A stretch of DNA of 46,607 nucleotides from Candidatus Caldilinea saccharophila (GTDB taxonomy: Bacteria; Chloroflexota; Anaerolineae; Caldilineales; Caldilineaceae). Each line of letters opens with the position of its first letter. Positions within the stretch are counted from its first letter, which is position 1. Made by a program: the position numbers and the translations under genes. The stretch is taken from contig JADJVW010000034.1 of NCBI GenBank assembly GCA_016710365.1, forward strand, positions 1-46,607, written 5' to 3'. Shown here in pieces: positions 9,270 through 18,016 of the stretch. A model generated the notes under the pieces. That model worked only from the letters and a program-made list of their open reading frames with translations. It made no database searches and was not told the DNA's origin.

Positions 9270-10435
9270 ATGATTGGGCATCCGTCGCCGCCGTGGCCGC
9301 GCACCATCAAAATCATCGCCGCCGTCACATTTATGGTGCTGGCGGCGTTGGCATTCTGGCGTTTCCTGGAGTTTGTCCAGCTCTTTGTGCTCGCAGCACT
9401 GATGGCGTTTATTCTGCGCCCGACGCTGGCCTTCTTGCAGCGTTGGCTACGGCTGCCGCGCGGCGTCGCCGTGTTTGTCACCTATCTGCTCTTTGCTCTT
9501 ATGCTTGCCGTGGTGGGGCTGGTGGTCGGTGCACTTGTGCAAAACCAGCTCGGTGGTCTGATGGCCAACATTTTGGAGACAGGGCGTGGCATCACGGCTG
9601 TGGCGGAGCGTTTTATCACCTCCTCGCCAATGCTTCCTTTCAACTCGGTCGCTTTCGGTGGCAAATGCCGACGATCCAGAGCAGTGAGGTATTGCCCCAA
9701 TTTTATGAGTCGCTGGTCGGCCAGGTCAGCGGCTTTATTGGACAGGGCGGCACGCTGGTGACCGGCGTCGCGCAGACGGCGCTCGTCACGCTGACGCGCG
9801 GCATCGTGATGGTGGTGCTGTCGATCTACCTGCTGCTGGATGGCCCGCGCATCTTTGTCTTTCTGAAACATGCGGCGCAGCAAGTCGGGTACAGCGACGA
9901 CGCCGCATTCCTGATTGAAGATTTTCAAAGCGTCTGGAACACCTATTTCCGTGGTCAGGTTCTGCTGGCAGCCATTATGGGCGTGCTCGTCAGCATCACG
10001 CTTTTTATCCTGCGCGCTGACAACCCCGTTGCGCTGGGGATTGTGGCTGGCGTGTTGGAGATCGTGCCGGTGCTTGGGCAATACCTGACGATGGGGATCA
10101 TCGTGGTGTTGATCTTCTTTCAGCCGGAGCCGGCGCTGGGTATGCAGCCCTGGCTCTACACGCTGATTGTGGCAGGCGTGATCTTTGGCATCCAGCAGAT
10201 TCAGGGCAATGTCATCCTGCCGCGCCCGCTGGCCGCACGCTGGCGCTGCATCCGGTGTTGATCCTGCCTCGGTGTGTTGATGTGCGTCTTTTGCAAGGCG
10301 CATTGGGCGCTGTGCTGGCGCTCCCTGTCCCTGCAACGATCGCTTTTTGGCAGCTATATCTGGCGCAAGATGCTGGATTTACCGCCATTTGAGCATGATA
10401 TTGCGCGGTGGCAGGATAAAAAGCTTGAGGATTAG
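9270..10435 (+). pseudogene. AI-2E family transporter (PerM-like), broken by several frameshifts
   Basis: The gene encodes a polytopic membrane protein of the AI-2E/PerM exporter family. The first frame (9270 to about 9650) gives two N-terminal membrane helices and the cytosolic segment. The frame then changes and continues with GIVMVVLSIYLLLDGPRI, FRGQVLLAAIMGVLVSITLF and the family signature GVLEIVPVLGQYLTMG, then GIQQIQGNVILPR. From about 10225 the frame changes at least three more times: GRTLALHPVLIL, LGVLMCVF, GALGAVLALPV and a final KMLDLPPFEHDIARWQDKK ending at 10435 are all in different phases. Four or more indels in 800 bp make this the most damaged gene in the window. Either local sequence quality is poor or the gene is decaying. 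The start ATG 9270 lies 18 bp after the helicase stop. Confidence 0.75.
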
Positions 10436-10510
10436 CACTTTATGCTGAGCATCTTGAGACATCGGGAGCTTCCTGGAAACCGGCAAGCTTAACGGAGGCA
10501 ACGCCTAATC

Positions 10511-11149
10511 ATGACTTATTCGCCAGCCCAACAACTCGCCTACTGGGCCGACGCGCTGCGCGATATGGCTGCGTCGGGGTTGCGCTTTGCGCCGACGCTT
10601 TACGACGCCGAACGCTATCACGCGTTGCAGAGCCTGGCGCTGGAGATGCAGGCCTACGCGGGCAACGAAATGCCGGCTGCGCTGGAGCCGCTGCGCGCAA
10701 CGCTCTTTGCGCATGTGACGCCCTTTGTCGTCGCCGATGCCGCCATCATCGACGCGGCGGGCCGGCTGCTGTTGATCCGCCGCGCGGATAATGAGCTGTG
10801 GGCCATGCCAGGCGGCGCGCTGGAAGTGGGCGAGACCGCGGCTGAGGGCGCAGTGCGCGAGGCGCTGGAGGAAAGCGCCGTCGCCAGCGAACCCATGGCG
10901 TTGGCCGGCGTCTGGGACTCGCGCCTTTGCGGCAGTGTGACGCGCCATCATCTCTACCACTTCGTGATCCTGTGTCGCCCGCTGCGTGTCCCGCCCGCGT
11001 CCCCGGCCTCACACGCGCACGGGACGCTGGCATCCGGCTGGTTTGGCGTCGAGGAACTGCCCGCCGCGCTCGATCCAGGACATGCCACCCGCATCCCGCA
11101 TGTATTTCGTGTGTGGAAGGGCGAAGCAACGGCTTATATTGATCTGTGA
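10511..11149 (+). CDS. NUDIX hydrolase with N-terminal NUDIX-associated domain
   Basis: The 212-aa protein has a helical N-terminal part (AYWADALRDMAASGLRF, 10-40) like that preceding ADP-ribose-pyrophosphatase-type NUDIX domains. It is followed by the NUDIX fold: ADAAIIDAAGRLLLIRR and the box GALEVGETAAEGAVREALEE (Gx5Ex7REUxEE). The final Gly of the box is replaced by Ala (E-E-S-A-V). The metal-binding REXXEE glutamates are present, so activity on a nucleoside diphosphate derivative is expected. The substrate is not predictable; ADP-ribose or a nucleotide sugar is plausible. GGAGG lies 12-14 nt before the ATG. It is convergent with the dipeptidase gene, with a gap of 44 bp. Confidence 0.88.
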   Translation: MTYSPAQQLAYWADALRDMAASGLRFAPTLYDAERYHALQSLALEMQAYAGNEMPAALEPLRATLFAHVTPFVVADAAIIDAAGRLLLIRRADNELWAMPGGALEVGETAAEGAVREALEESAVASEPMALAGVWDSRLCGSVTRHHLYHFVILCRPLRVPPASPASHAHGTLASGWFGVEELPAALDPGHATRIPHVFRVWKGEATAYIDL

Positions 11150-11193
11150 TGCGTAAGGCTAACACGCAACGAGTGATGCGTGATCGTTACGCC

Positions 11194-12233
11194 TTACCCA
11201 ATCACCTGCCTCAGCACGCGCAGCCAGTTTGCAAACAGAATCTTTTCGATTTCGTCGTCGTGAAAACCGCGGGCGATAAGCTGGCGCGTCAAGTTGAAGC
11301 CATGACTGTGGTTGGTGAGGCCGGGCGCGTGGTGCGCCTCGATCATGTTGGCGGAAATAGCGGCCTGTTGCTCCGCCGTCCAGTGGCGAAATAGAAATTC
11401 GATAAAATCGAAGCCAATGCCCACGGCGTCGATGCCGGCGAGGTCCGCGACGTAGGCAATGTGGTCGACGAAGTGGTCGAGCGTCGCCAGCTCCTTCTGC
11501 GCGCTGAGCAGAACGGCGTTGATGCCGACCACGCCGCCACGCTCGCCCACGGCCCGGATATGAGCATCGCTGCTGTTGCGTTCGATGTCATGGAAGTGGC
11601 GCGGGTTGGTGTGGGAGATGATCAGCGGCTCATCGGTCAGCGCCAGCACGTCGTCGACGCCCGCAGCGTTGAGATGCGCCAAATCAAGCAGGATGCCCAG
11701 GCGCTGGCATTCCGCCACCACCGCCTTGCCAAAGCGGCTCAGCCCGGCCGGCGACGAGCCTGACGGCGCAAAGACGCCGCCATCCCCCGCTGCGTTGCGC
11801 CGTGCGTGCGTCAGCCCGACGCTGCGGACGCCCAGCTCGTAGAAGACCCGCAACAGGTGCAAATCCGTCCCCAACGGCTCGACGCCTTCCATCGTGATCA
11901 GGATGCCGATCTTGCCAGACGCGCGCGCCTGTTCGATGTCGGCGTAGCTGCGGCAGATCGTCACGCTGTCCGCGGTCAGCGCTACTTCTTCGTAGAGGCG
12001 GGCAACCTGGTCGAGCGCCACGCGCAGCCCCATTTCAGGCAGATCTTTGTCTTCAACAAAAGCGCGGCCCCGACCAGGCTGACGCCGCCGACGCGCAGTT
12101 CGGGCGCAAACTCATCGCGCAGCAGCCCCTGCTGGCCGCGCCGGTCGTAGAGATCCAGCGGCAGGTCGAAGTGCATATCGATCAGGCCGGGCGTGTGCAT
12201 GCGGTGGATGCGAGCGTCGAGCGATATAGCCAT
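11194..12233 (-). CDS. Membrane dipeptidase-like peptidase, family M19, one frameshift
   Basis: The family (renal dipeptidase) is a zinc-dependent TIM-barrel hydrolase of dipeptides. Seen: the first metal motif IDMHFDLPLDLY (HxD) near residues 17-25, LITMEGVEPLG with the bridging Glu, VRSVGLTHARRN, LLDLAHLNAAGVDDVL with metal His, IISHTNPRHFHD, GIGFDF near the end and a C-terminal helix with ILFANWLRVL. The frame breaks at the AAAA run (12058-12061 on the plus strand); adding one base gives AALFVEDKDLPEMGLRVAL and joins the two frames to about 346 aa, the usual family length. The start ATG 12233 has GGAAGG 8 nt upstream. No signal peptide is seen, so it is probably cytoplasmic. Confidence 0.85.
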
Positions 12234-12349
12234 AAGAACACCTTCCCTGACGAATAAAGATTGAGATGTAAACTTTACTTTAGGCATTAACAAGCAAACA
12301 TTTCCATCAAATGTCGCGTTATTTTCTCTGGCGTCAGTATACACTGTCC

Positions 12350-12414
12350 ATAGTGACAGGGAATAGTGACAGGGAATAGTGACAGGGAATAGTGACAGGG
12401 AATAGTGACAGGGA
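12350..12414. repeat. Five tandem 13-bp repeats upstream of the chemosensory operon
   Basis: The unit ATAGTGACAGGGA is repeated five times without mismatch, with no spacer, between the divergent dipeptidase gene and the REC-histidine kinase. The array ends 49 bp before the ATG at 12464. A 13-bp period is just over one helical turn, so repeated regulator binding is possible. A slippage-prone microsatellite that varies promoter spacing is equally possible. It is not a CRISPR array. Confidence 0.9.
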
Positions 12415-12463
12415 ATTAACGCCTTTCCCGTTTTTGCGGGACATGGAGAGAGAAGGAGTCAAA

Positions 12464-13618
12464 ATGCTGAAAGCGAAACATGTCCTCTTGGTGGATGACT
12501 CGTCCACGATTCGCATGTTCCTGCGCGCCGTCTTGACGCAGCAAGGCGCCATGGTGCAGGAAGCGGAATTTGGCGAGGAGGCTATGCATTTGCTCCAGAT
12601 CACTGATCCTCCCTATCACTTGATCCTGCTCGACCTGATTCTACCTGACCTCGATGGGATCGAGGTGCTCCGCCGCTTGCGCGCCACGAATGAGACCTCA
12701 ACCGTCGTGGTCTTGACCGGCATGGGCGGGATCAAGTCGGCGACCGCGGCGGTGCGTGAGGGGGCGGACGGTTATATGGAAAAGCAGGATCTTGCCATCG
12801 GCAGCGATCACACCGAGTTCTTCTACGCGCTCGAACAGGCAATGGAGCATCGCGCGGGGTTGGTGGCGCAACGCCAACTTCAGCAATTCAAAACTGATTT
12901 CTACTCTATGATCACGCATGATTTGCGCAACCCGGCGGGCAGCACGCTGCTGGCGCTCCAGCTTTTAACCTGGGATGAGGTCGCCAACTTCACTGCATCC
13001 CAACAGGAATTGCTCTCGCTGGCAATGCAGGCAGCCCAGCAACTCAACAACCTGATCAACGATTATCTGGACTTTGCCAAGATCGACGCCGGCTTCCTGC
13101 GCATCGAACCGGCGGAAACCGAGATCGTTGTCCTCCTGGAAAATGCCATGCGCCTTTCCAGCGTGCAGGCGCAGACGCGCAACCAACGGCTGACCGTGCA
13201 TACGCCCGGCGCGCCGGTCTATGGCTGGGTCGACGGTGAACGTCTCAAGCAGGTCTTCGAGAATCTGATCTCAAACGCTATCAAGTATACGCCTGAGGGG
13301 GGCGAGATCGACGTAACGCTTGCGCACGACAACCAGTGGATCACGGTTGAGGTCAAGGACAACGGCTTCGGCATTTCCCCCGCACAGATGAATGAACTCT
13401 TTGAAAAGTATCACCGCGGCGCCAGCCGTACGGTGCGCGCCATTCGCGGCACCGGGCTTGGTCTCTATGTTGTGAAAGAGATCGTCGAGGCGCACGGCGG
13501 TTCGATCACGGCGCATTCCGAAGGGATTTCCGGCAGAGGCTCGATTTTTACGCTGCGCGTCCCCATCCAAAAGGCAGCGTCGGTTGCCGCACCTGCCTAT
13601 GAAACAGTAGCGGCATAA
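12464..13618 (+). CDS. Receiver-histidine kinase (REC-HisKA-HATPase_c)
   Basis: The 384-aa soluble protein begins with a receiver domain: VLLVDDSSTIRMFL, phosphoacceptor Asp in LILLDLILPDLDG, VVVLTG. A HisKA helix pair follows, with FYSMITHDLRNPAGS (phospho-His in HDLRNP), then an HATPase domain with N-box QVFENLISNAIKYTP, G1 DNGFGI and G2 GTGLGLYVVKEIVEAHGG. All catalytic residues are present. The ATG at 12464 has GAAGGAG just upstream and fits the receiver start. It is the first gene of the chemosensory operon, 3 bp before cheW. Inference: its receiver is a likely target of the operon's CheA, and its kinase domain passes the signal to another regulator, replacing the WspR output of Wsp systems. 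Confidence 0.92.
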   Translation: MLKAKHVLLVDDSSTIRMFLRAVLTQQGAMVQEAEFGEEAMHLLQITDPPYHLILLDLILPDLDGIEVLRRLRATNETSTVVVLTGMGGIKSATAAVREGADGYMEKQDLAIGSDHTEFFYALEQAMEHRAGLVAQRQLQQFKTDFYSMITHDLRNPAGSTLLALQLLTWDEVANFTASQQELLSLAMQAAQQLNNLINDYLDFAKIDAGFLRIEPAETEIVVLLENAMRLSSVQAQTRNQRLTVHTPGAPVYGWVDGERLKQVFENLISNAIKYTPEGGEIDVTLAHDNQWITVEVKDNGFGISPAQMNELFEKYHRGASRTVRAIRGTGLGLYVVKEIVEAHGGSITAHSEGISGRGSIFTLRVPIQKAASVAAPAYETVAA

Positions 13619-13621
13619 TCG

Positions 13622-14044
13622 ATGCAAGCAGTCATCTTTCGACTTCAGCATGACGAATACGCGCTGAATGTAACCGCAGTTTCTGAAGTGGTGCGGATGG
13701 TCGCGCTGACGCCGTTGCCGGACGCACCGGAATGGATCGCAGGCGTCGTCAATCTGCGCGGCCATGTCATCCCAGTCATCGACTTGCGCCGCCGGCTGCA
13801 TCTTTCAGTGCAGCCGCCTGACCGCAACACGTCGATCCTGATCGTCCAAACGGATGCTCAATGCTTTGGCATGATTGTCGATGCCCTGGTGGAAGTGCTC
13901 GACTTGCCTGCGGCCAGCATTGAAACCATTACTGCACCGACCACGCCGCGCTTTGCCGTCCAACAGTTGATCCACCTCGATCATCGAGTGATCCTGTTGC
14001 TAAATCCGTCTACATTGTCTGAGTCGATCCCGGTCATTCACTGA
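13622..14044 (+). CDS. cheW: CheW-like coupling protein (WspB-like position)
   Basis: This 140-aa protein is a single CheW domain: VIFRLQHDEYALNVTAVSEVVR, LTPLPDAPEWIAGVVNLRGHVIPVIDLR (canonical NLRG motif at about residue 45) and ILIVQTDAQCFGMIVDALVEVLDL. CheW couples chemoreceptors to CheA in the cytoplasmic array. It starts 3 bp after the REC-kinase stop and ends 3 bp before cheR, consistent with one transcript. It is one of two CheW proteins in the operon, the other being longer. Confidence 0.93.
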   Translation: MQAVIFRLQHDEYALNVTAVSEVVRMVALTPLPDAPEWIAGVVNLRGHVIPVIDLRRRLHLSVQPPDRNTSILIVQTDAQCFGMIVDALVEVLDLPAASIETITAPTTPRFAVQQLIHLDHRVILLLNPSTLSESIPVIH

Positions 14045-14047
14045 GAC

Positions 14048-15535
14048 ATGCCCATGACTCTCTCTATGCATACGCACCTGAAACCTGCGCTGGATAGAAC
14101 CGAACTCGGGCGCCTGGCCCAGTTGGCAACCTCCATGACCGGTCTCGAATTTCCTGAGTGCCGCCTGCCCGATCTGGCGCGCGCCGTCCGCGAGACGCTC
14201 GTCCAGTTCAGCTTGGCGCGCTGTGAAGATCTGTATCGTCTACTCATCGACGCACAGCCTGACCATCCAGTCACACGTGCGTTTATCTCTCACCTCACGA
14301 TTGGCGAAACCCATTTTTTCCGCAACCAGCCACAATTCGAGGCGCTTGCCGCCACCATCCTGCCGGAGATCATCGAGCAGCGCCGGCCGCAACGTCGCCT
14401 GCGCATCTGGAGTGCAGCCTGCGCCACCGGCGAGGAGCCTTACTCCATCGCCATTCTGCTGGATAGACTACTTCCCACCCCCGCAGAGTGGGAGATCTCC
14501 ATCTTGGCAACCGATATCGACCATCAAGCATTGGAGCGCGCCCAGCATGGCCTCTACGGGGCATGGTCGTTTCGCCAGGTGGACGAGGAGCTCCGCACGC
14601 GCTACTTTACACAACAGGGACGCTTCTACGAACTTGCACCCACTATCCGGCGCCGCGTTACTTTCGCCCCTCTCAACCTCATAGAAGCCACCTATCCATC
14701 GTTGCTGAACAACACGGCGCACATGGATCTGATCCTGTGCCGGAACGTATTGATCTACTTTTCGCCGCCGACGACGCGCGGCGTTGTCGAGCGTCTGCAC
14801 CTGGCGTTGCGCCGCGGTGGGTGGTTGCTCGTCGGCCACGCCGAACCGTCGCAGGAGATATTCGCCCGCTACGCAACCGTCAACCTGCCCGGCACCGTGG
14901 CTTATCGCCGCCCACACGAGGAGGAATGCGCGGTGGCTGCGCCATGCCAGCAGCTTTCTGCCAAAAAAATTGTAGAGGCGTCGGTGTATCCAATGGATGA
15001 TGCGCTGTGTTTACCGTTGGCCGGGCGGCCTGCAACACCGCCAACTGCACCGTTAACTGCGCCGCCAAAGCAGGAATGGTCGGAGCAGCCGATGCAGCGC
15101 CAGCAATTGCTGGCGCTCACTCCCTACCGGCAGGGGGACGGGACCGCCGCCTATGCGGTCGCGCGCGAGTATGCCGAGCGCCGCCAGTGGACAGCAGCGG
15201 AACAGTGGGTCGGACGCGCGCTTGAGCAGACGCCCCTGCTGGCAGAGGCGCATGCTCTCCACGCTCTGCTGTTGCTGGAGGCAGGCTGCATCGAGGCAGC
15301 GATCACAGCCGCGCGCCGTGGCATCTACGCCGACCCGAACTATGTCGCCGGCCATCTGCTAGTGGCGCAGCTCTATCGGCGTTGTGGCGATGGTCGGCGT
15401 GCAGACGCGGCGCAGCGCTCGGCGTGCATCCTATTGCATCAGTATGCGAGCGATGCGGTCGTCCCTGACACTGATGGCGCCACGGCCGCGCAACTTCTGG
15501 CGTCGATGGAACAGACGCCAACGGCGCTCTACTGA
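14048..15535 (+). CDS. cheR: CheR-type MCP methyltransferase with C-terminal TPR-like region
   Basis: CheR transfers methyl groups from SAM to receptor glutamates. In the 495-aa protein, residues 20-75 form the helical N-terminal domain. ISHLTIGETHFFRNQPQFEAL and RIWSAACATGEEPYSIAILL (SAM site, about 115-135) follow, then the ATDIDHQALERAQHGLY loop and DLILCRNVLIYFSP. After residue 290 comes a Pro/Ala-rich linker and then helical repeats (YAVAREYAERRQWTAAEQWV, LLAEAHALHALLLLEAGCIEAA, AGHLLVAQLYRRCGDGRRADAA) that look like about three TPRs. A CheR-TPR fusion is characteristic of WspC-type methyltransferases in alternative-function chemosensory systems. The frame is intact. Confidence 0.93.
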   Translation: MPMTLSMHTHLKPALDRTELGRLAQLATSMTGLEFPECRLPDLARAVRETLVQFSLARCEDLYRLLIDAQPDHPVTRAFISHLTIGETHFFRNQPQFEALAATILPEIIEQRRPQRRLRIWSAACATGEEPYSIAILLDRLLPTPAEWEISILATDIDHQALERAQHGLYGAWSFRQVDEELRTRYFTQQGRFYELAPTIRRRVTFAPLNLIEATYPSLLNNTAHMDLILCRNVLIYFSPPTTRGVVERLHLALRRGGWLLVGHAEPSQEIFARYATVNLPGTVAYRRPHEEECAVAAPCQQLSAKKIVEASVYPMDDALCLPLAGRPATPPTAPLTAPPKQEWSEQPMQRQQLLALTPYRQGDGTAAYAVAREYAERRQWTAAEQWVGRALEQTPLLAEAHALHALLLLEAGCIEAAITAARRGIYADPNYVAGHLLVAQLYRRCGDGRRADAAQRSACILLHQYASDAVVPDTDGATAAQLLASMEQTPTALY

Positions 15536-15567
15536 CCATCAATCGTTTCGTTTATGAGGCGCGACTT

Positions 15568-16170
15568 ATGCATTCATTGATCGATTGTAAAGAGGAGCCA
15601 GGTCGAGCAGCGCCCAGGATCAAGGAAAGCGCGCAGGAGGTGGCGCCTGAGTTGCAGCAGATTTTTGCCGAACGCGCACGCCGGCTTGCGCAGCTCATCC
15701 AAAGTACGACACAAGGCGCCGGCGACCAGCAGGTGTTGGTGGTTGTCATCGGCGGTGAATATTTTGCGCTTGACAGCAAGTGCGTGATGGAGGTGCATCC
15801 GGTGGGGCGCATTACGCCGATGCCTGGTGCGACGGAGTGCTGGCTTGGGCTGGTCAACTTGCGCGGTCATCTCTATGCCGCGTTGGACTTTGCGCAGATG
15901 CTGGTGCAACTTCACTTGCATGGGAGCAACGACGCACCAAAGCGTGGAGGCCAACTTGTGCTGGCAACGGCCGCGGGTCTGACGCTTGCGCTCTATGTCG
16001 ATGCGGTGTTGACAGTGCGGCAATTAGCAACAGCCGAGATTCTCCCGCCCGTCGCCGAGTCTCAGCAGGGCGATCAGCGACCGGTGCTTGGCATCACAGA
16101 GGACTTGGTTGTCCTGCTTGATCTGGAAGTTATTTTCAATTTGTGCCGGCAGGAATGCAATCCAGCATGA
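15568..16170 (+). CDS. cheW: CheW-like coupling protein with N-terminal extension (WspD-like position)
   Basis: The 200-aa protein has a charged helical extension of about 50 aa (IFAERARRLAQLIQ) before the CheW domain: VLVVVIGGEYFALDSKCVMEVHPV, ITPMPGATECWLGLVNLRGHLYAALDF (NLRG near residue 94) and LVLATAAGLTLALYVDAVL. An extended second CheW, placed after cheR, matches the order of wspD. The cysteine-rich N-terminus of classical WspD is absent. GAGG precedes the ATG at 15568. Confidence 0.9.
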   Translation: MHSLIDCKEEPGRAAPRIKESAQEVAPELQQIFAERARRLAQLIQSTTQGAGDQQVLVVVIGGEYFALDSKCVMEVHPVGRITPMPGATECWLGLVNLRGHLYAALDFAQMLVQLHLHGSNDAPKRGGQLVLATAAGLTLALYVDAVLTVRQLATAEILPPVAESQQGDQRPVLGITEDLVVLLDLEVIFNLCRQECNPA

Positions 16171-16217
16171 GTTGAAGAGATGTATTCGCTATTTTAATTG
16201 CAAAAGGGTCGGGTGAT

Positions 16218-18013
16218 ATGAAACAGATGAAGATGGGTGCACGCTTGGCGGCAAGTTTTCTAATTCTGGCCGCTGCCATAATCGGCCTGGCGGCTTACAC
16301 CTATTATGCCGTTCAAGTAACCGACAGTTATGTAAATAATTTATATGAAACTGACCTGATCCCTGTCCATGCCCTGGGCAAGGCCAACAGCGAAATGCAT
16401 GAGTTGGGCATATGGCTGTACGACTATGCCCTCGATCCCACGCAGCGCATTCGCCTTGCCGCGGACATGGAGGCCAATTTCGCCCGTATCGACGATGATT
16501 TGGCGATCTACGCGGCAGGGGCGCTTGATGTCGAACAGACGCAGCTATTCCGTGAGGTAGAGCGTGGTTGGCGCATGTACCGGACGGCGCTTGAGCAGGC
16601 TCTGTTGCAATTGGCATCGAGCAACGGCGTTGCGGAAGCGGCGTTGGTGCTGGAACGCAGTGGGCTAAAAGAACATGAGGTGGCGTTGGATAATGCAATC
16701 GCCGCCATGCTCGACAATGCCATGCAACATGCAATGGCCACCAGGAAGCTTCGGACAAGCAACTCGGGTGGACGATCACGCTCTTGGTCGTCGTCGCCAT
16801 CGTTGCAGTCTTTCTGGCCATCGGACTTGGTCTCCTCACCGCATGGCGTATTACCAGCAATCTGGGCAAGGTGACCAGGTCGGCGACGCTGATGGCTGCC
16901 GGCGACCTCTCACAGCGCGTGGAGGTGCACACGGGCGACGAGATTGAGGAGCTCGCCAATGCGTTCAACACGATGGCCGACAATCTACAAGCGCGCGTGG
17001 AGGCCGAGGAGAACAACAGCGCATCGCTGCAACACGCGGTTGCCACCTACAGTATATTCGCCGATCGCGTGGCGTCTGGCGACCTCACCGCGCGCATCGA
17101 CGGCCGGTTCGAGGGCGAACTGGCCCAACTGGCGGAGCAACTGAACGAGATGGTCATCCATCTGGCCGAGTTATCTCTCGACCTGCGCACCGGGACGCAA
17201 GGCATCGGCGCGGCCGCCACTGAGATTCTCGCGACAGTCAGCGAACACACGGCCAGCGCCAATCAGCAGTCGGCGGCCATCAACGAGGTAACGGCCACGG
17301 TGAGTGAGGCGCAGGCTTCCGCGCAACAGGTGGTGGCAAAGGCGGGAGATGTGGCGCAATTGGCGCAGGACACGGTGCGCGTCGGGCAGGATGGCGCGGA
17401 GTCGGTCGATGCGATCTTGAAAGAGATGCAGAATATCCGCGGCCAGGTCGAAAATATTGCCCAGAACATTTTTTCCCTCTCCGAACAGACGCAGCAGATC
17501 GGTGACATCATTTCCAGCGTGTCCGATATTGCGGACCAATCCAACATTCTGGCCATCAATGCCGCCATCGAGGCGGCCAAGGCTGGCGAGCAGGGCAAAG
17601 GCTTTGCTGTCGTGGCGGGTGAGGTGCGCAACCTGGCCGAACAGTCCAAACAGGCGACGGCCAAGGTGCGCACGATCCTGGTCGATATTCAGAAGGCGAC
17701 CAACACGGCCGTGCTTGTCACCGAGCAGGGCACGCGCGGCGTAGAGGCCGGCGTCACCTTGACGCAGCGGGCGGGTGCGGTGATCAACCAACTTGCCGGG
17801 GCAATCTACAACGCTTCCCAGGCGGCTCAACAAATTTCGGCAGCATCGCGCCAGCAGAATCTGGCGATGGATCAAATTGCCCAGGCCATGCGCGAGATCA
17901 ACCAGGCCACGTTGCAATTCGTCACCGGCGCCAGGCAGTCCCAGTCAGCGGCGGAAGGGTTGACCGCGCTGGCGCATCAATTACAGGCAACGGCAGAACG
18001 GTATCAGGTCTGA
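16218..18013 (+). CDS. Methyl-accepting chemotaxis protein, one frameshift
   Basis: The N-terminus has one membrane helix (LAASFLILAAAIIGLAAYTY, about 10-29). A 140-residue helical periplasmic sensor of the four-helix-bundle type follows, then a second membrane helix (LLVVVAIVAVFLAIGLGLL), HAMP (LMAAGDLSQRVEVHTGDEIEEL) and a long signalling coiled coil. Its tip reads NILAINAAIEAAKAGEQGKG followed by FAVVAGEVRNLAEQ, as in MCPs. The frame shifts near 16738-16743, just before TM2: adding one C to ACCAGG gives MATQEASDKQLGW and joins both parts to about 598 aa. No CheR/CheB-tethering pentapeptide is seen at the C-terminus (ends ERYQV). It is the only receptor in the operon and the probable signal input. 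Confidence 0.9.
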
Positions 18014-18016
18014 TCG

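Noticed and set aside
12350..12414. CRISPR-like array of short repeats
   Set aside because: The five 13-bp units are contiguous with no spacers, and no cas gene is present.
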